Assembly (NCBI GenBank): GCA_009782495.1
Contig: WRIX01000014.1
Span: 1-34,925, forward strand
Direction of reading: 5' to 3'
Length of the DNA: 34,925 bases
Source of the DNA: Treponema sp.
Lineage (GTDB): Bacteria; Spirochaetota; Spirochaetia; Treponematales; Breznakiellaceae
Part shown: positions 1 to 7,167 of the stretch, piece by piece
Numbering within the stretch: the first letter of the stretch is position 1
Layout: each line of letters opens with the position of its first letter
Made by a program: the position numbers and the translations under genes
Notes under the pieces: model-generated
What the model was told of the DNA's origin: nothing
Seen by the model: only the letters and a program-made list of their open reading frames with translations
The model's database searches: none

Positions 1-900
1 TATTCCAAACAGAATCGTTAGTTCAGGACGATATTCAAAATGCATGGTATCAAAGAGAGACCACTTGCCTCCCCAGCAAAATCCATGTTGCTCAAAAATC
101 TTTACAACAGACATGGGAGGATGGTAGCGTTTTTCGTAGGGTACATTGTACCACTCAGGGTTACCTTCATCCGAAGTCCATTGCCAGTATGTTGCACGGC
201 CCCGCAAGTTTTTCGGCAGTATGTCTATAGCTACTCCATAAGAGTGAAAACTCCGGCTTGCCGTTGCAGCTACATTACGCCAGTTAAAAGCGCCGATAGA
301 ACCGATTTCGTTTAGAAAATCCCGTATTTCCTTATCTGTTTTCGCTGCTTCCATTACCAAAGCATCGATCTTTAAAAGAATATCTTTCAGATCCTTGTGA
401 ACATTAAGATTTTTTCCAAAAAAATTAATTTGCACTATATTGGCGGCAGCTTCTTTTTGGGTAGATGCCCGCCACAGAGTGTCATAAAAAAGAGGGGTCC
501 GTTTAGGCGGGGTTGCTCTGCGGTTGGCCAGCTCATTCCGGAGCCATTCTGCTTCTTCGCCTTCCGGCTCCTTCCAGAGAGAGAGTTCGATAGGGTAATT
601 ATAAAAAGACTGCTGCGTCCAGGAGCTTGCTTTATTTAGCTCTGTTTCGGGGAGCAGACGGCCATCTGCATAGTAAAACCATTTATCCCGCAGCAGTACC
701 GCCCAGTCTCCGTCTCTCTCTTCAACCTGGCTTATTGCTTCGGGAAAGGCGGCAGCATAGGCTCTCATAACCTGTTCGGCTATTGACGGAGAAGAAGTCT
801 GGCAAGAAGCAGAAATTATCTGAAAAAACACAAAAAAAACAACAAAACATGAAAATTTGAATTTGGCCGGCCGCTTGGTGAAAAGGTTGTTCTTCTTCAT
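1..900 (-). CDS. M15-family D-Ala-D-Ala carboxypeptidase-like protein, 3' end off the window
   Basis: The minus strand is open from ATG at 898-900 to the left edge, giving 300 residues with no stop, so the C-terminus is missing. A GGAG ribosome site lies about 7 bases upstream of the ATG. Residues 14-33 form a hydrophobic export signal ending ISASC, a loose spirochaete-style lipobox, so it may be a lipoprotein. The M15 zinc motif is visible as SFHSYGVAID (H219, D226), followed by WSLFDTMHFEY (H287). This matches M15 peptidases that trim peptidoglycan peptides (VanY / L-Ala-D-Glu endopeptidase type). Residues 35-200 are not recognised. It diverges from a LytTR regulator and shares with it a spacer holding a probable LytTR operator. 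Family assignment is good; the exact bond cleaved is inference. Confidence 0.82.
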   Translation of the reverse strand, partial: MKKNNLFTKRPAKFKFSCFVVFFVFFQIISASCQTSSPSIAEQVMRAYAAAFPEAISQVEERDGDWAVLLRDKWFYYADGRLLPETELNKASSWTQQSFYNYPIELSLWKEPEGEEAEWLRNELANRRATPPKRTPLFYDTLWRASTQKEAAANIVQINFFGKNLNVHKDLKDILLKIDALVMEAAKTDKEIRDFLNEIGSIGAFNWRNVAATASRSFHSYGVAIDILPKNLRGRATYWQWTSDEGNPEWYNVPYEKRYHPPMSVVKIFEQHGFCWGGKWSLFDTMHFEYRPELTILFGI

Positions 901-982
901 ACATATCTCCGTTTTCGTTTCGTTTTTCGAAGGGTCGCCGCTAAAACCGGCGCAATATCTTCGAAGTTGAATCGTATCAGCA

Positions 983-1038
983 ATTTTCCTTAAAAATTGT
1001 CTCTTGCATGAAACATTGAAAATTCGACGTAAAACATG
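983..1038 (-). promoter_or_regulatory. Candidate LytTR operator, copy 1
   Basis: This 56-bp stretch matches 3331-3386 at about 48 of 56 positions without gaps, while the surrounding spacers differ. It holds two similar 10-mers, CATGAAACAT (1007-1016) and CGTAAAACAT (1028-1037), exactly 21 bp apart. On the minus strand each has a GTT core. LytTR regulators such as AgrA bind 9-bp direct repeats with about this period. A weak -10-like TACGAT on the minus strand lies at the same relative place as TATAGT in copy 2, so the site probably activates the M15 gene. Binding is inferred. Confidence 0.5.
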
Positions 1039-1049
1039 TTTTTTTTACA

Positions 1050-1087
1050 AAAAAAATAGCCCTGGGTTGCCGAAAACGGGCTTTTTA
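1050..1087 (+). terminator. Leader hairpin with T run before the first LytTR regulator
   Basis: AGCCC (1058-1062) pairs with GGGCT (1078-1082), with flanking A and T runs extending the stem, and TTTTT follows. It looks like a weak intrinsic terminator or attenuator about 20 bases before the ATG at 1108. The loop is long (15 nt), so confidence is low. Confidence 0.3.
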
Positions 1088-1107
1088 GGGTAAAATGAGA
1101 GAAAAAT

Positions 1108-1863
1108 ATGCTCCGCATTGCAATTTGTGACGACGATATTAACGAACTGACAGCTATGGAACACCTTATAGACCTCTATAGAACGTCAAAAAATATTGAC
1201 TGCGAATACGCCGCTTTTCCCAACGGTGTCGATCTGGTTGCGGCGCTGGAAAAGGGAATGCGTTTTGACATCTATTGCCTGGATATTATTATGCCGGGCT
1301 TTTTGGGCACTGATGTTGCGCGGGATATTCGTACTCGTGACAAAGCCGCGCGGATTGTATTCTTTACTTCATCGCGTGAGCATGCGCTGGAAAGCTATTC
1401 AGTGAAAGCAGTGAACTACATCCTTAAACCAATCACCAAAGAAAAACTGTTCCTCGTATTTGACGAAATGCTGGATCGGATGCAAACGGTAGAAGATGAA
1501 GATAAGATTATTGTAAAGAGCATAGTGGGTATTCAAAAAATATTAATCTCCCATTTGGTTTTTGCCGAAGCCTTAAACCACAATGTGCTGTATCACCTGA
1601 AAAACGGCAGTGTAATCAATTGTTACGAATCTTTTTCCGGGGTTTGCGATACTCTGCTGGAATACAGATGCTTTCTCAGAACACACCGCAGTTATCTGGT
1701 GAATATGCGGTATATTCAAACCATTGAATATAAACAGGTAATCTTAAAGGTCCTTTCACCTGTCCCTGTCGCACAGGGTGCGGCGAGTGAGATTAAAAAA
1801 CAGTATCTTGCCTATCTTAAAGAGCGAACAGATGATGCGAATAACTTAGGTATTTTTGAATGA
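1108..1863 (+). CDS. LytTR-family response regulator, copy 1
   Basis: A cytoplasmic two-component regulator of 251 residues. The N-terminal receiver (about 1-122) shows the acidic pocket DDD at 8-10, phospho-acceptor D59 in YCLDIIMPG, the T87/S88 switch and K107 in LKPITKEK. Residues about 133-236 form a LytTR DNA-binding domain (FLRTHRSYLVNM is typical). It is closely similar along its length to the regulator at 3487-4218, so the two are paralogues. No histidine kinase follows; its stop overlaps (ATGA) the start of a broken membrane-anchored ORF. Its own promoter is not obvious, and the start has only a weak GAGAG ribosome site. The likely targets are the neighbouring genes carrying the 56-bp operator, which is inference. 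Confidence 0.93.
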   Translation: MLRIAICDDDINELTAMEHLIDLYRTSKNIDCEYAAFPNGVDLVAALEKGMRFDIYCLDIIMPGFLGTDVARDIRTRDKAARIVFFTSSREHALESYSVKAVNYILKPITKEKLFLVFDEMLDRMQTVEDEDKIIVKSIVGIQKILISHLVFAEALNHNVLYHLKNGSVINCYESFSGVCDTLLEYRCFLRTHRSYLVNMRYIQTIEYKQVILKVLSPVPVAQGAASEIKKQYLAYLKERTDDANNLGIFE

Positions 1864-2291
1864 TTGTTATGCGGCTGTTTTCTCCAATGGTAACAATGCT
1901 CAGGCGGTGGTTAATCAAATACCTTGTCCCCGCTTTCTATGTGGTCGCAATCGCCCTTGTGATACTAAGCCAATGGAACACACAAAACAGTATCAGGCAG
2001 GGCAGCGGCAGTCCCCTCTATCGAAACTTAATGGAACACCCCGCCTTCATTAAAAAGGGCTTTAACCCTGCGGTAATACTGACAATACCGGCCATAGAAC
2101 CCTCTGGCTCAGCAGAGACAGGCGGCGAATGGTATCTCTATACAAGCTCGCCGCCAAATATTATTACGTCCCCATTGCCCGGTCTGCCGAAACGCAGATT
2201 CCTTTCTCCTTTTGGCAGGGAAGCAGAAGAATTTACCATTATCATCTTACTCCGCCTTCTGTCAGAAATTTCCTGCCAAAAACTATCCTGA
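1860..2291 (+). pseudogene. Truncated membrane-anchored sensor-like fragment
   Basis: The ORF starts in an ATGA overlap with the upstream regulator and gives 143 residues. One transmembrane helix is visible (about residues 17-37). The segment GLPKRRFLSPFGREAEEFTI recalls, from memory, the N-terminal extracytoplasmic part of treponemal 7TMR-DISM signalling proteins. Those are several hundred residues longer. Here the protein ends soon after with an unrelated tail, and the next gene on the opposite strand overlaps the last 9 bases. The simplest reading is a deletion that removed the rest of a sensor gene. It could instead be a short intact membrane protein. The family link is moderate to weak. 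Confidence 0.45.
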
Positions 2292-2720
2292 TGAAACAGA
2301 ATGATAGAGAAATGAGCGTACCTTCGGCGTTGCCTTGTACCGCTTTAAACCGGTCTCTATGCGTTTATAAAGAGAATCCCGCTGATAGGGTTTTACGATA
2401 TAGTCGATAGCCCCAAGGCTTAAACCATTTTCTTCATCAGAGGTGTCGGTGCGTCCGGTGAGGAAAATCACAGGAATATCTTTGGTCTGCTGCTTTGATT
2501 TAAGATTTTTTATTGCCTCATATCCGTCCATTTCCGGCATTTCAATATCCAGCAGGATCATGTCGGGGATGATGTTTTCCAGAATGCAGAACATTTTTTC
2601 TGCAGAAGAAGCGGTTACGACAATATAATTTTCTGCCAGAACTTTTTGTCCAATTGTCAGGTTGATGTTATTATCATCTACCAATATGATTACAGCTTTC
2701 TTTTTCTGTTTGTTTAACAT
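2283..2720 (-). CDS. Stand-alone receiver-domain response regulator
   Basis: A 145-residue CheY-like receiver domain with acidic pocket D15/D16, phospho-acceptor D58 in LLDIEMPEMDG, T88 and K110 in VKPY. No output domain is present. The closing segment after KRIETGLKRYKA reads into the region shared with the pseudogene on the other strand, so the C-terminus may be truncated or newly formed. A strong GGGAGGG ribosome site precedes the ATG. It follows lemA by 12 bp on the same strand, so the two are probably co-transcribed. Its partner kinase is unknown; receivers of this type often work with hybrid kinases encoded elsewhere. Confidence 0.88.
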   Translation of the reverse strand: MLNKQKKKAVIILVDDNNINLTIGQKVLAENYIVVTASSAEKMFCILENIIPDMILLDIEMPEMDGYEAIKNLKSKQQTKDIPVIFLTGRTDTSDEENGLSLGAIDYIVKPYQRDSLYKRIETGLKRYKATPKVRSFLYHSVSSG

Positions 2721-2732
2721 CCTTACCCTCCC

Positions 2733-3293
2733 TTAAAGAGCGATGTTACTTTCCAATTTAACTTTTACTGATTGTTTCTCTGTGTATTTTTTTGCCGAAA
2801 ATCCCAGCATACCTGCAATTAAGGAAACAGGGATCATGCGTATTTCACGGTTCAGCTTGTTCACGCTGTCGTTATAGATCAGGCGGCTGGTACGCAGCAT
2901 ATGCTCATAAGTTTCTGCGGCATCCATGATTTTTACATATTTTTCATTTGCTTTCAGTTCAGGGTACTGCTCACTGACCTTGGTAATTCTGCCAAGAACC
3001 TCACCGATGATACCCTCCTGACGCAGTACATCACCTAGAGTAGATTTCGCGGTAATATCACTTCTTCCGGAGTATATGGTTTCAATCAGCATTTCGCTTT
3101 CTTGCCCGGCATATCCTTTGGTTAAGTCCAAAAGTGCTGTCAGTGTATTAAAGCGGCAGGAAAGCTGAACACCAATCTGGCTCATGGCGCTGTTGATATT
3201 TTCGTCCAATACGACAAGCCTGCGCTGGGTGTACGTTGTCCAAAAAAAGATTGCCCCGATTATTACGCCGATGACAATTAGAGTTGATAGCAT
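2733..3293 (-). CDS. LemA family membrane-anchored protein
   Basis: A 186-residue protein with one N-terminal transmembrane helix (about 2-19) followed by a helical LemA domain. Diagnostic segments are VVLDENINSAMSQIGVQL, LTKGYAGQE, YPELKANEKY, and RLIYNDSVNKLNREIRMIP near the end. LemA proteins face outside the cytoplasmic membrane and their role is poorly defined. The usual RRxDLIPNLV segment reads CRFNTLTALLDL here, a diverged version. An AAAGGAGC ribosome site supports the start. It is the first gene of a two-gene unit with the receiver protein and diverges from the second LytTR regulator across a spacer with the shared 56-bp element. Confidence 0.85.
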   Translation of the reverse strand: MLSTLIVIGVIIGAIFFWTTYTQRRLVVLDENINSAMSQIGVQLSCRFNTLTALLDLTKGYAGQESEMLIETIYSGRSDITAKSTLGDVLRQEGIIGEVLGRITKVSEQYPELKANEKYVKIMDAAETYEHMLRTSRLIYNDSVNKLNREIRMIPVSLIAGMLGFSAKKYTEKQSVKVKLESNIAL

Positions 3294-3330
3294 AGTAAGC
3301 TCCTTTTACATCGGCTGCACTATATCGCAT

Positions 3331-3386
3331 ATTTTCCCTAAAAACCGTCTTTTGCATGAAACATTAAAAATTCGACATGAATCATG
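3331..3386 (-). promoter_or_regulatory. Candidate LytTR operator, copy 2
   Basis: This is the second copy of the 56-bp element described at 983-1038. The two 10-mers CATGAAACAT (3355-3364) and CATGAATCAT (3376-3385) are again 21 bp apart. On the minus strand a -10-like TATAGT (3319-3324) follows the element, then the lemA ribosome site, so the site is well placed to activate lemA. A separate plus-strand -10-like TATATT at 3429-3434 may serve the regulator operon that leads into hgcAB. Confidence 0.5.
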
Positions 3387-3486
3387 AATTTTGGAGGATA
3401 AACAGCTTTCAAAACCCCTAAAAAGCGGTATATTGATGGTCAGGAGTCTGCATTTCTGCTTAATGAGGTAAAAAAGAGGTTAGTTT

Positions 3487-4218
3487 ATGCTGCAAATTGC
3501 GGTCTGTGATGACAATCTTGACGAGCTGTCCAATATGGTACAGCTCATAGATGCCTATAGAATATCAAAAGATTTAAACTGCGAATATACCGCCTTTCCG
3601 AATGGTGTTGAGCTGATTGCGGCTCTGGAAAAGGGAATACGGTTTGATATTTATTGCCTGGATATTATTATGCCGGGCTTTATGGGCATTGATGCAGCAA
3701 AGGAAATTCGTGATTTTGACAAAGCAGCGCGGATCTTGTTCTTTACCTCATCGCCTGAGTTTGCTTTAAAAAGCTATTCGGTAAAAGCTGATAACTATAT
3801 CCTTAAGCCAATTACCAAAGAAAAACTATTCATCGCTTTTGATGAAATGCTGGATCAGATACATACGGATAAAGATGAGGATGCTGTTATTGTAAAGAGT
3901 AAAGAGGGTATTCAAAAAATAGTTATCTCCAAATTGGTTTTCGCCGAGGTTCTCGGCAGGAATGTACTGTATCATTTAAGAAGCGGCACAGTGGTCGAAT
4001 GTGCGGAACCTTTTTCCTCTACCTGCGATAATCTTGAAAAATACGGGTGTTTTGTCAAAACCCACCGCTGCTATCTGGTGAATATGCAGTATGTGGATAC
4101 TATCGAAAATCATCAGGTAAACTTACAGACCCTTTCCTCTGTCCCTGTTGCGCAGAGCAAGATACAGGAGATTAAGCAGCACTATCTGAATTATCAAATG
4201 GGAGGGAAAAGCGGATGA
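3487..4218 (+). CDS. LytTR-family response regulator, copy 2
   Basis: A 243-residue regulator with a receiver (DD at 8-9, D59 in YCLDIIMPG, K107 in LKPITKEK) and a C-terminal LytTR DNA-binding domain (about 130-235, with FVKTHRCYLVNM). It is a close paralogue of the 1108-1863 regulator. Unlike that copy it keeps a kinase partner: its stop overlaps the kinase start (ATGA at 4215-4218), a sign of translational coupling. AGAGG lies 8 bases before the ATG. The pair heads a plus-strand run that continues into hgcA and hgcB, so it may share their transcript. Ligand and target genes are not known; the 56-bp element upstream is the best candidate site. Confidence 0.94.
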   Translation: MLQIAVCDDNLDELSNMVQLIDAYRISKDLNCEYTAFPNGVELIAALEKGIRFDIYCLDIIMPGFMGIDAAKEIRDFDKAARILFFTSSPEFALKSYSVKADNYILKPITKEKLFIAFDEMLDQIHTDKDEDAVIVKSKEGIQKIVISKLVFAEVLGRNVLYHLRSGTVVECAEPFSSTCDNLEKYGCFVKTHRCYLVNMQYVDTIENHQVNLQTLSSVPVAQSKIQEIKQHYLNYQMGGKSG

Positions 4219-5489
4219 CGGAAACTTTTATTGGACATATGCTGTTTTTTGGGTTTGCCCTGACACTCGGCACATCGGTTTCGATTCTTTTCGCAGGAAT
4301 AGAATTCACTCGTAAAAACAAACGTGCCCTTGGCTTCTTCTACGTGGTTTTTCTTATCGCCCAGACCGTCTGCCTGTGGTTTTTGGGGTGGGATATGCTG
4401 ACAAAACTGTATCCGCTGCTTGTCCATCTGCCATTGATATGTATTTTCTCTCTCTATAATAAGCGTCCGTGGAGCATATCCGCTGTCAGCGTATTCTCCG
4501 CTTTTCTATGCTGCCAGCCGCCGCTATGGGCTTTGACCCTTTGCGGCGTTTTATTTGACAACCGCATCGCGGAATCTGTTGTGTATGGTGCAGCCGCATT
4601 CCTGACCTATTATGTCCTGAAAAAAAATACGGTTAAGCCTTTCCGTCAATTGATACAAATATCCGTTAAATCCTGTTTAATTCTTAGTGTAATACCATTT
4701 CTTTATTATTTGCTCGACTACGGTACTACCACCTATACCGGTATTCTTTTCAGAGGCGCCGAATGGGCAGTATATATGATGTTCTCAGCAGTATGCATTT
4801 TCTATTTTGTGTTTATCGTCATATACCATACCGAAACGCAAAAACAGGCGCGCATGGAAAGAGAGCGGGATATGCTGGATATGCAGTTCCGCCTGGCGCA
4901 GACAGAGTTTGATTCCCTGCGGCAGGTGCAGCAGAATGCCGCGGTCTACCGGCACGATATGCGCCACCATTTTGCTCATTTACAGGGGCTGGTATCCAGG
5001 GGGCGCATGGAGGAGGCAAAAGAATATTTGCAAACCGCCCAGTCCGACATGGATGCCATTACGCCGGTACGCTTTTGCGAAAACGAAACGGTTAATCTGA
5101 TTTTGTCCGCTTTCGCCGCCAAAGCACAGCAGTCGGGAATCCAGTTGGAGATTGACGCGAAGCTGCCTGACTCGATTTCCTTCAGCGATACCGAGCTTTG
5201 TTCGCTTTTGTCAAACGCTCTGGAAAACGCTATACATGCCTGTGAAGCTATACCCGACCGCAATAACCGCTTTGTTACTCTGCGTGTGTATTCCAGGGAC
5301 AACAAGCTGTGTATTGACATTCGCAACAGGTATCAGAAGGAACCGGTTTTTGATCAGAGTTTGCCGGTATCAACAGAACAGGGGCACGGTTTTGGCGTAA
5401 AAAGTATGGCTCGTATTGTGGAAAAACACGGCGGCGTATATCAGTTTTCGGTCGAGGATGGCTGGTTTATTTTTCAGGCTACGGCGTGA
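4215..5489 (+). CDS. AgrC/VirS-type sensor histidine kinase
   Basis: A 424-residue membrane kinase. About six hydrophobic helices occupy residues 5-205. A coiled-coil-like linker follows, then the phospho-acceptor region YRHDMRHH with H247. The GHKL ATPase domain shows an N box at LLSNALENAIHA (N334, N338) and a G box at GHGFGVKSM (390-398). This is the HPK10 arrangement of AgrC/ComD kinases, which pair with LytTR regulators and often sense peptides. No agrB or agrD gene is seen nearby, so the signal is unknown. The gene ends 23 bp before hgcA, with only the hgcA ribosome site between. Confidence 0.92.
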   Translation: MTETFIGHMLFFGFALTLGTSVSILFAGIEFTRKNKRALGFFYVVFLIAQTVCLWFLGWDMLTKLYPLLVHLPLICIFSLYNKRPWSISAVSVFSAFLCCQPPLWALTLCGVLFDNRIAESVVYGAAAFLTYYVLKKNTVKPFRQLIQISVKSCLILSVIPFLYYLLDYGTTTYTGILFRGAEWAVYMMFSAVCIFYFVFIVIYHTETQKQARMERERDMLDMQFRLAQTEFDSLRQVQQNAAVYRHDMRHHFAHLQGLVSRGRMEEAKEYLQTAQSDMDAITPVRFCENETVNLILSAFAAKAQQSGIQLEIDAKLPDSISFSDTELCSLLSNALENAIHACEAIPDRNNRFVTLRVYSRDNKLCIDIRNRYQKEPVFDQSLPVSTEQGHGFGVKSMARIVEKHGGVYQFSVEDGWFIFQATA

Positions 5490-5512
5490 GGGGGTAATAA
5501 GGAGTGTTGTGA

Positions 5513-6559
5513 ATGAGTGATTGTTGCTGCAATAGCGGTTGCTGCTGTTCCGGAGGGGAACCTCGGCCTTCGGCGGCAGGTTCGGTAAGTGTCCCTGCAA
5601 TTTCCACTTCGCTTTCGCTCAAAGATATTGCAGGCGCATGGAAAGTCAGGTGGGGTATCGGCAGGGATAATTACACGGTAGAACCCGGATTGTACGCTGT
5701 TGGCGAACCGGATACCGCTTCCCCTGTTCTGATAAGCGCAAATTATAAATTGACATTTGACACATTACGGAAAAACTTAACCGATCTTGATTGCTGGCTT
5801 CTCATACTCGATACAAAAGGGATCAATGTCTGGTGTGCCGCCGGAAAGGGAACATTCGGCACTAATGAACTGGTAAGCCGGATTGATGTAACCGGACTGA
5901 CAGAAATCGTAGAACACCGGAAATTGATAGCACCGCAGCTTGGGGCAACAGGTATAAGCGCCCATGAAGTAACAAAACGTACAGGCTTTTCCGTTGTGTA
6001 CGGCCCGGTTCGGGCAAAAGATATTAAAGAGTTTATTGCAGCGGATTACAAAGCAACAAAAGAAATGCGGACGGTAAAATTTACTTTTTGGGACAGGCTT
6101 AAATTAACGCCTATGGAACTGGTAAAAGCCGCAAAGGTCTCGATCATGGTCTTTGGCGTTCTGTTTCTTTTTAATCTTTTTGCTTCCCGCCTTTTTGGTC
6201 TTGCTGATTTCCTGGCGTACTCTGCTGCCGTTCTTGCGGGTTCGGTACTTACTCCGGTTTTGCTTCCCTTTATTCCGGGGAGAGCCTTTGCCTTTAAGGG
6301 CTGGTTAATGGGTTTAATTAGCACGGCTATTATTAGTTATGTTTACGGCTGGTTTACGCCGCCCTTGCTGCTTTTAGGCATTGGCTATATGCTTGCGCTT
6401 CCTGCCTACTCCGCTTTTATAGCAATGAATTTTACCGGAGCAACTACCTATACGTCCTTTTCAGGCGTAATTAAAGAAATGAAAATAGCGGTTCCCGCAA
6501 TTATCCTTTCTCTTGTTGCGGGTGTCGTTCTGATATTGATTAAAACTTTTATTGGTTGA
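5513..6559 (+). CDS. hgcA: Mercury methylation corrinoid protein HgcA
   Basis: HgcA is the membrane corrinoid protein that passes a methyl group to Hg(II) to form methylmercury, working with HgcB. The diagnostic cap-helix motif NVWCAAGKGTFGT is intact; C108 matches the cobalt-ligand Cys93 of the founding Desulfovibrio ND132 protein. The corrinoid domain spans about 45-195 (EPGLYAVG, LISANYKLTFD, LGATGISAHEV and VVYGPVRA are family segments). About five transmembrane helices follow (208-228, 234-254, 263-283, 285-305, 326-347), as expected. The N-terminus MSDCCCNSGCCC is unusually cysteine-rich. The start has AAGGAG 9-10 bases upstream. The 348-residue length is normal. hgcB follows after 33 bp and a LytTR/kinase pair precedes. 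Activity is inferred; family identity is very strong. Confidence 0.96.
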   Translation: MSDCCCNSGCCCSGGEPRPSAAGSVSVPAISTSLSLKDIAGAWKVRWGIGRDNYTVEPGLYAVGEPDTASPVLISANYKLTFDTLRKNLTDLDCWLLILDTKGINVWCAAGKGTFGTNELVSRIDVTGLTEIVEHRKLIAPQLGATGISAHEVTKRTGFSVVYGPVRAKDIKEFIAADYKATKEMRTVKFTFWDRLKLTPMELVKAAKVSIMVFGVLFLFNLFASRLFGLADFLAYSAAVLAGSVLTPVLLPFIPGRAFAFKGWLMGLISTAIISYVYGWFTPPLLLLGIGYMLALPAYSAFIAMNFTGATTYTSFSGVIKEMKIAVPAIILSLVAGVVLILIKTFIG

Positions 6560-6592
6560 GCTTGTTCCAAAACCCGGTTAGCAGGAGAAGTT

Positions 6593-6883
6593 ATGAAACA
6601 CAGGTACTTAAAAAATGTCCAAACATTACGTTTGTCATCGGAAAAATGTATCGGTTGCGGAAAGTGTACAGAGGTGTGTCCGCATAATGTATTCAGCCTT
6701 GAAAACAGCAAAGCGGTAATTGCCGATAAAAACAGTTGTATGGAATGCGGGGCTTGCTCTAAAAACTGCCCGGTGTCCGCTGTCAAAGTAGCAGCTAATG
6801 TTGGATGTGCCACCGCTATTATTTTCAGCCGGCTGGCCGGCAAAGAGCAGAATTGCGAGTGCGGTTCCGCCGAATGTTGTTAA
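6593..6883 (+). CDS. hgcB: Mercury methylation ferredoxin HgcB
   Basis: A 96-residue 2[4Fe-4S] ferredoxin, the required partner of HgcA, thought to reduce its corrinoid cofactor and help handle mercury. Cluster 1 is C19-x2-C22-x2-C25-x3-C29 and cluster 2 is C49-x2-C52-x2-C55-x3-C59, in the HgcB-type motif CMECGACSKNC. C72 in VGCATAII matches the conserved extra cysteine (Cys73 in ND132), and the protein ends in the paired C95-C96 typical of HgcB. C88 and C90 are additional. These extra cysteines separate it from ordinary ferredoxins. AGGAG precedes the ATG by about 7 bases. After its stop there is another AAAGGAG with no gene, close to the 43-bp repeat. Confidence 0.96.
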   Translation: MKHRYLKNVQTLRLSSEKCIGCGKCTEVCPHNVFSLENSKAVIADKNSCMECGACSKNCPVSAVKVAANVGCATAIIFSRLAGKEQNCECGSAECC

Positions 6884-6910
6884 AGGAGATAGAAATAACG
6901 TAACAGGATG

Positions 6911-6953
6911 CGCCTGTCTGCTTACGAAATTGCCGTTTCCAGGGCAATTTCCA
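6911..6953. repeat. Left copy of the 43-bp repeat (deoD 3' end)
   Basis: This stretch is identical over 43 bases to 10460-10502, which contains the last ten codons and stop of deoD plus 11 bases beyond. No further deoD sequence lies beside this copy. It sits 27 bases after the hgcB stop. The rest of the 284-base spacer up to 7167 holds no gene that I can support. Confidence 0.9.
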
Positions 6954-7139
6954 AAGATTATTTCTCACGGATAAAGAGTTAAATGACATTTTCACAAATA
7001 TTTTAATGGATCATTAATTAAATGTAATAAAAATTCTTTTGCCCGCTATTATTCGTCTCTCGGTGCTGTCCTATAGCCTGGATTTTATCCGAAAAAAAAG
7101 GCAAAAAGAAAAATAGTATATTGCAATAAAGATATATAG

Positions 7140-7160
7140 TATAATATCTTAGAAAGAGGA
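7140..7160 (+). promoter_or_regulatory. Promoter and ribosome site for the secreted protein
   Basis: TATAAT at 7140-7145 is a consensus -10 and AGAGGA at 7155-7160 is the ribosome site for the ATG at 7168. The nearest -35-like hexamer, TTGCAA at 7121-7126, is only 13 bases away, so the -35 is uncertain. Confidence 0.45.
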
Positions 7161-7167
7161 AATATAA

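Noticed and set aside
6593-6883. Annotation as an ordinary 2[4Fe-4S] ferredoxin
   Set aside because: The CMECGAC motif, the extra C72, the terminal Cys pair and the position after hgcA identify HgcB specifically.
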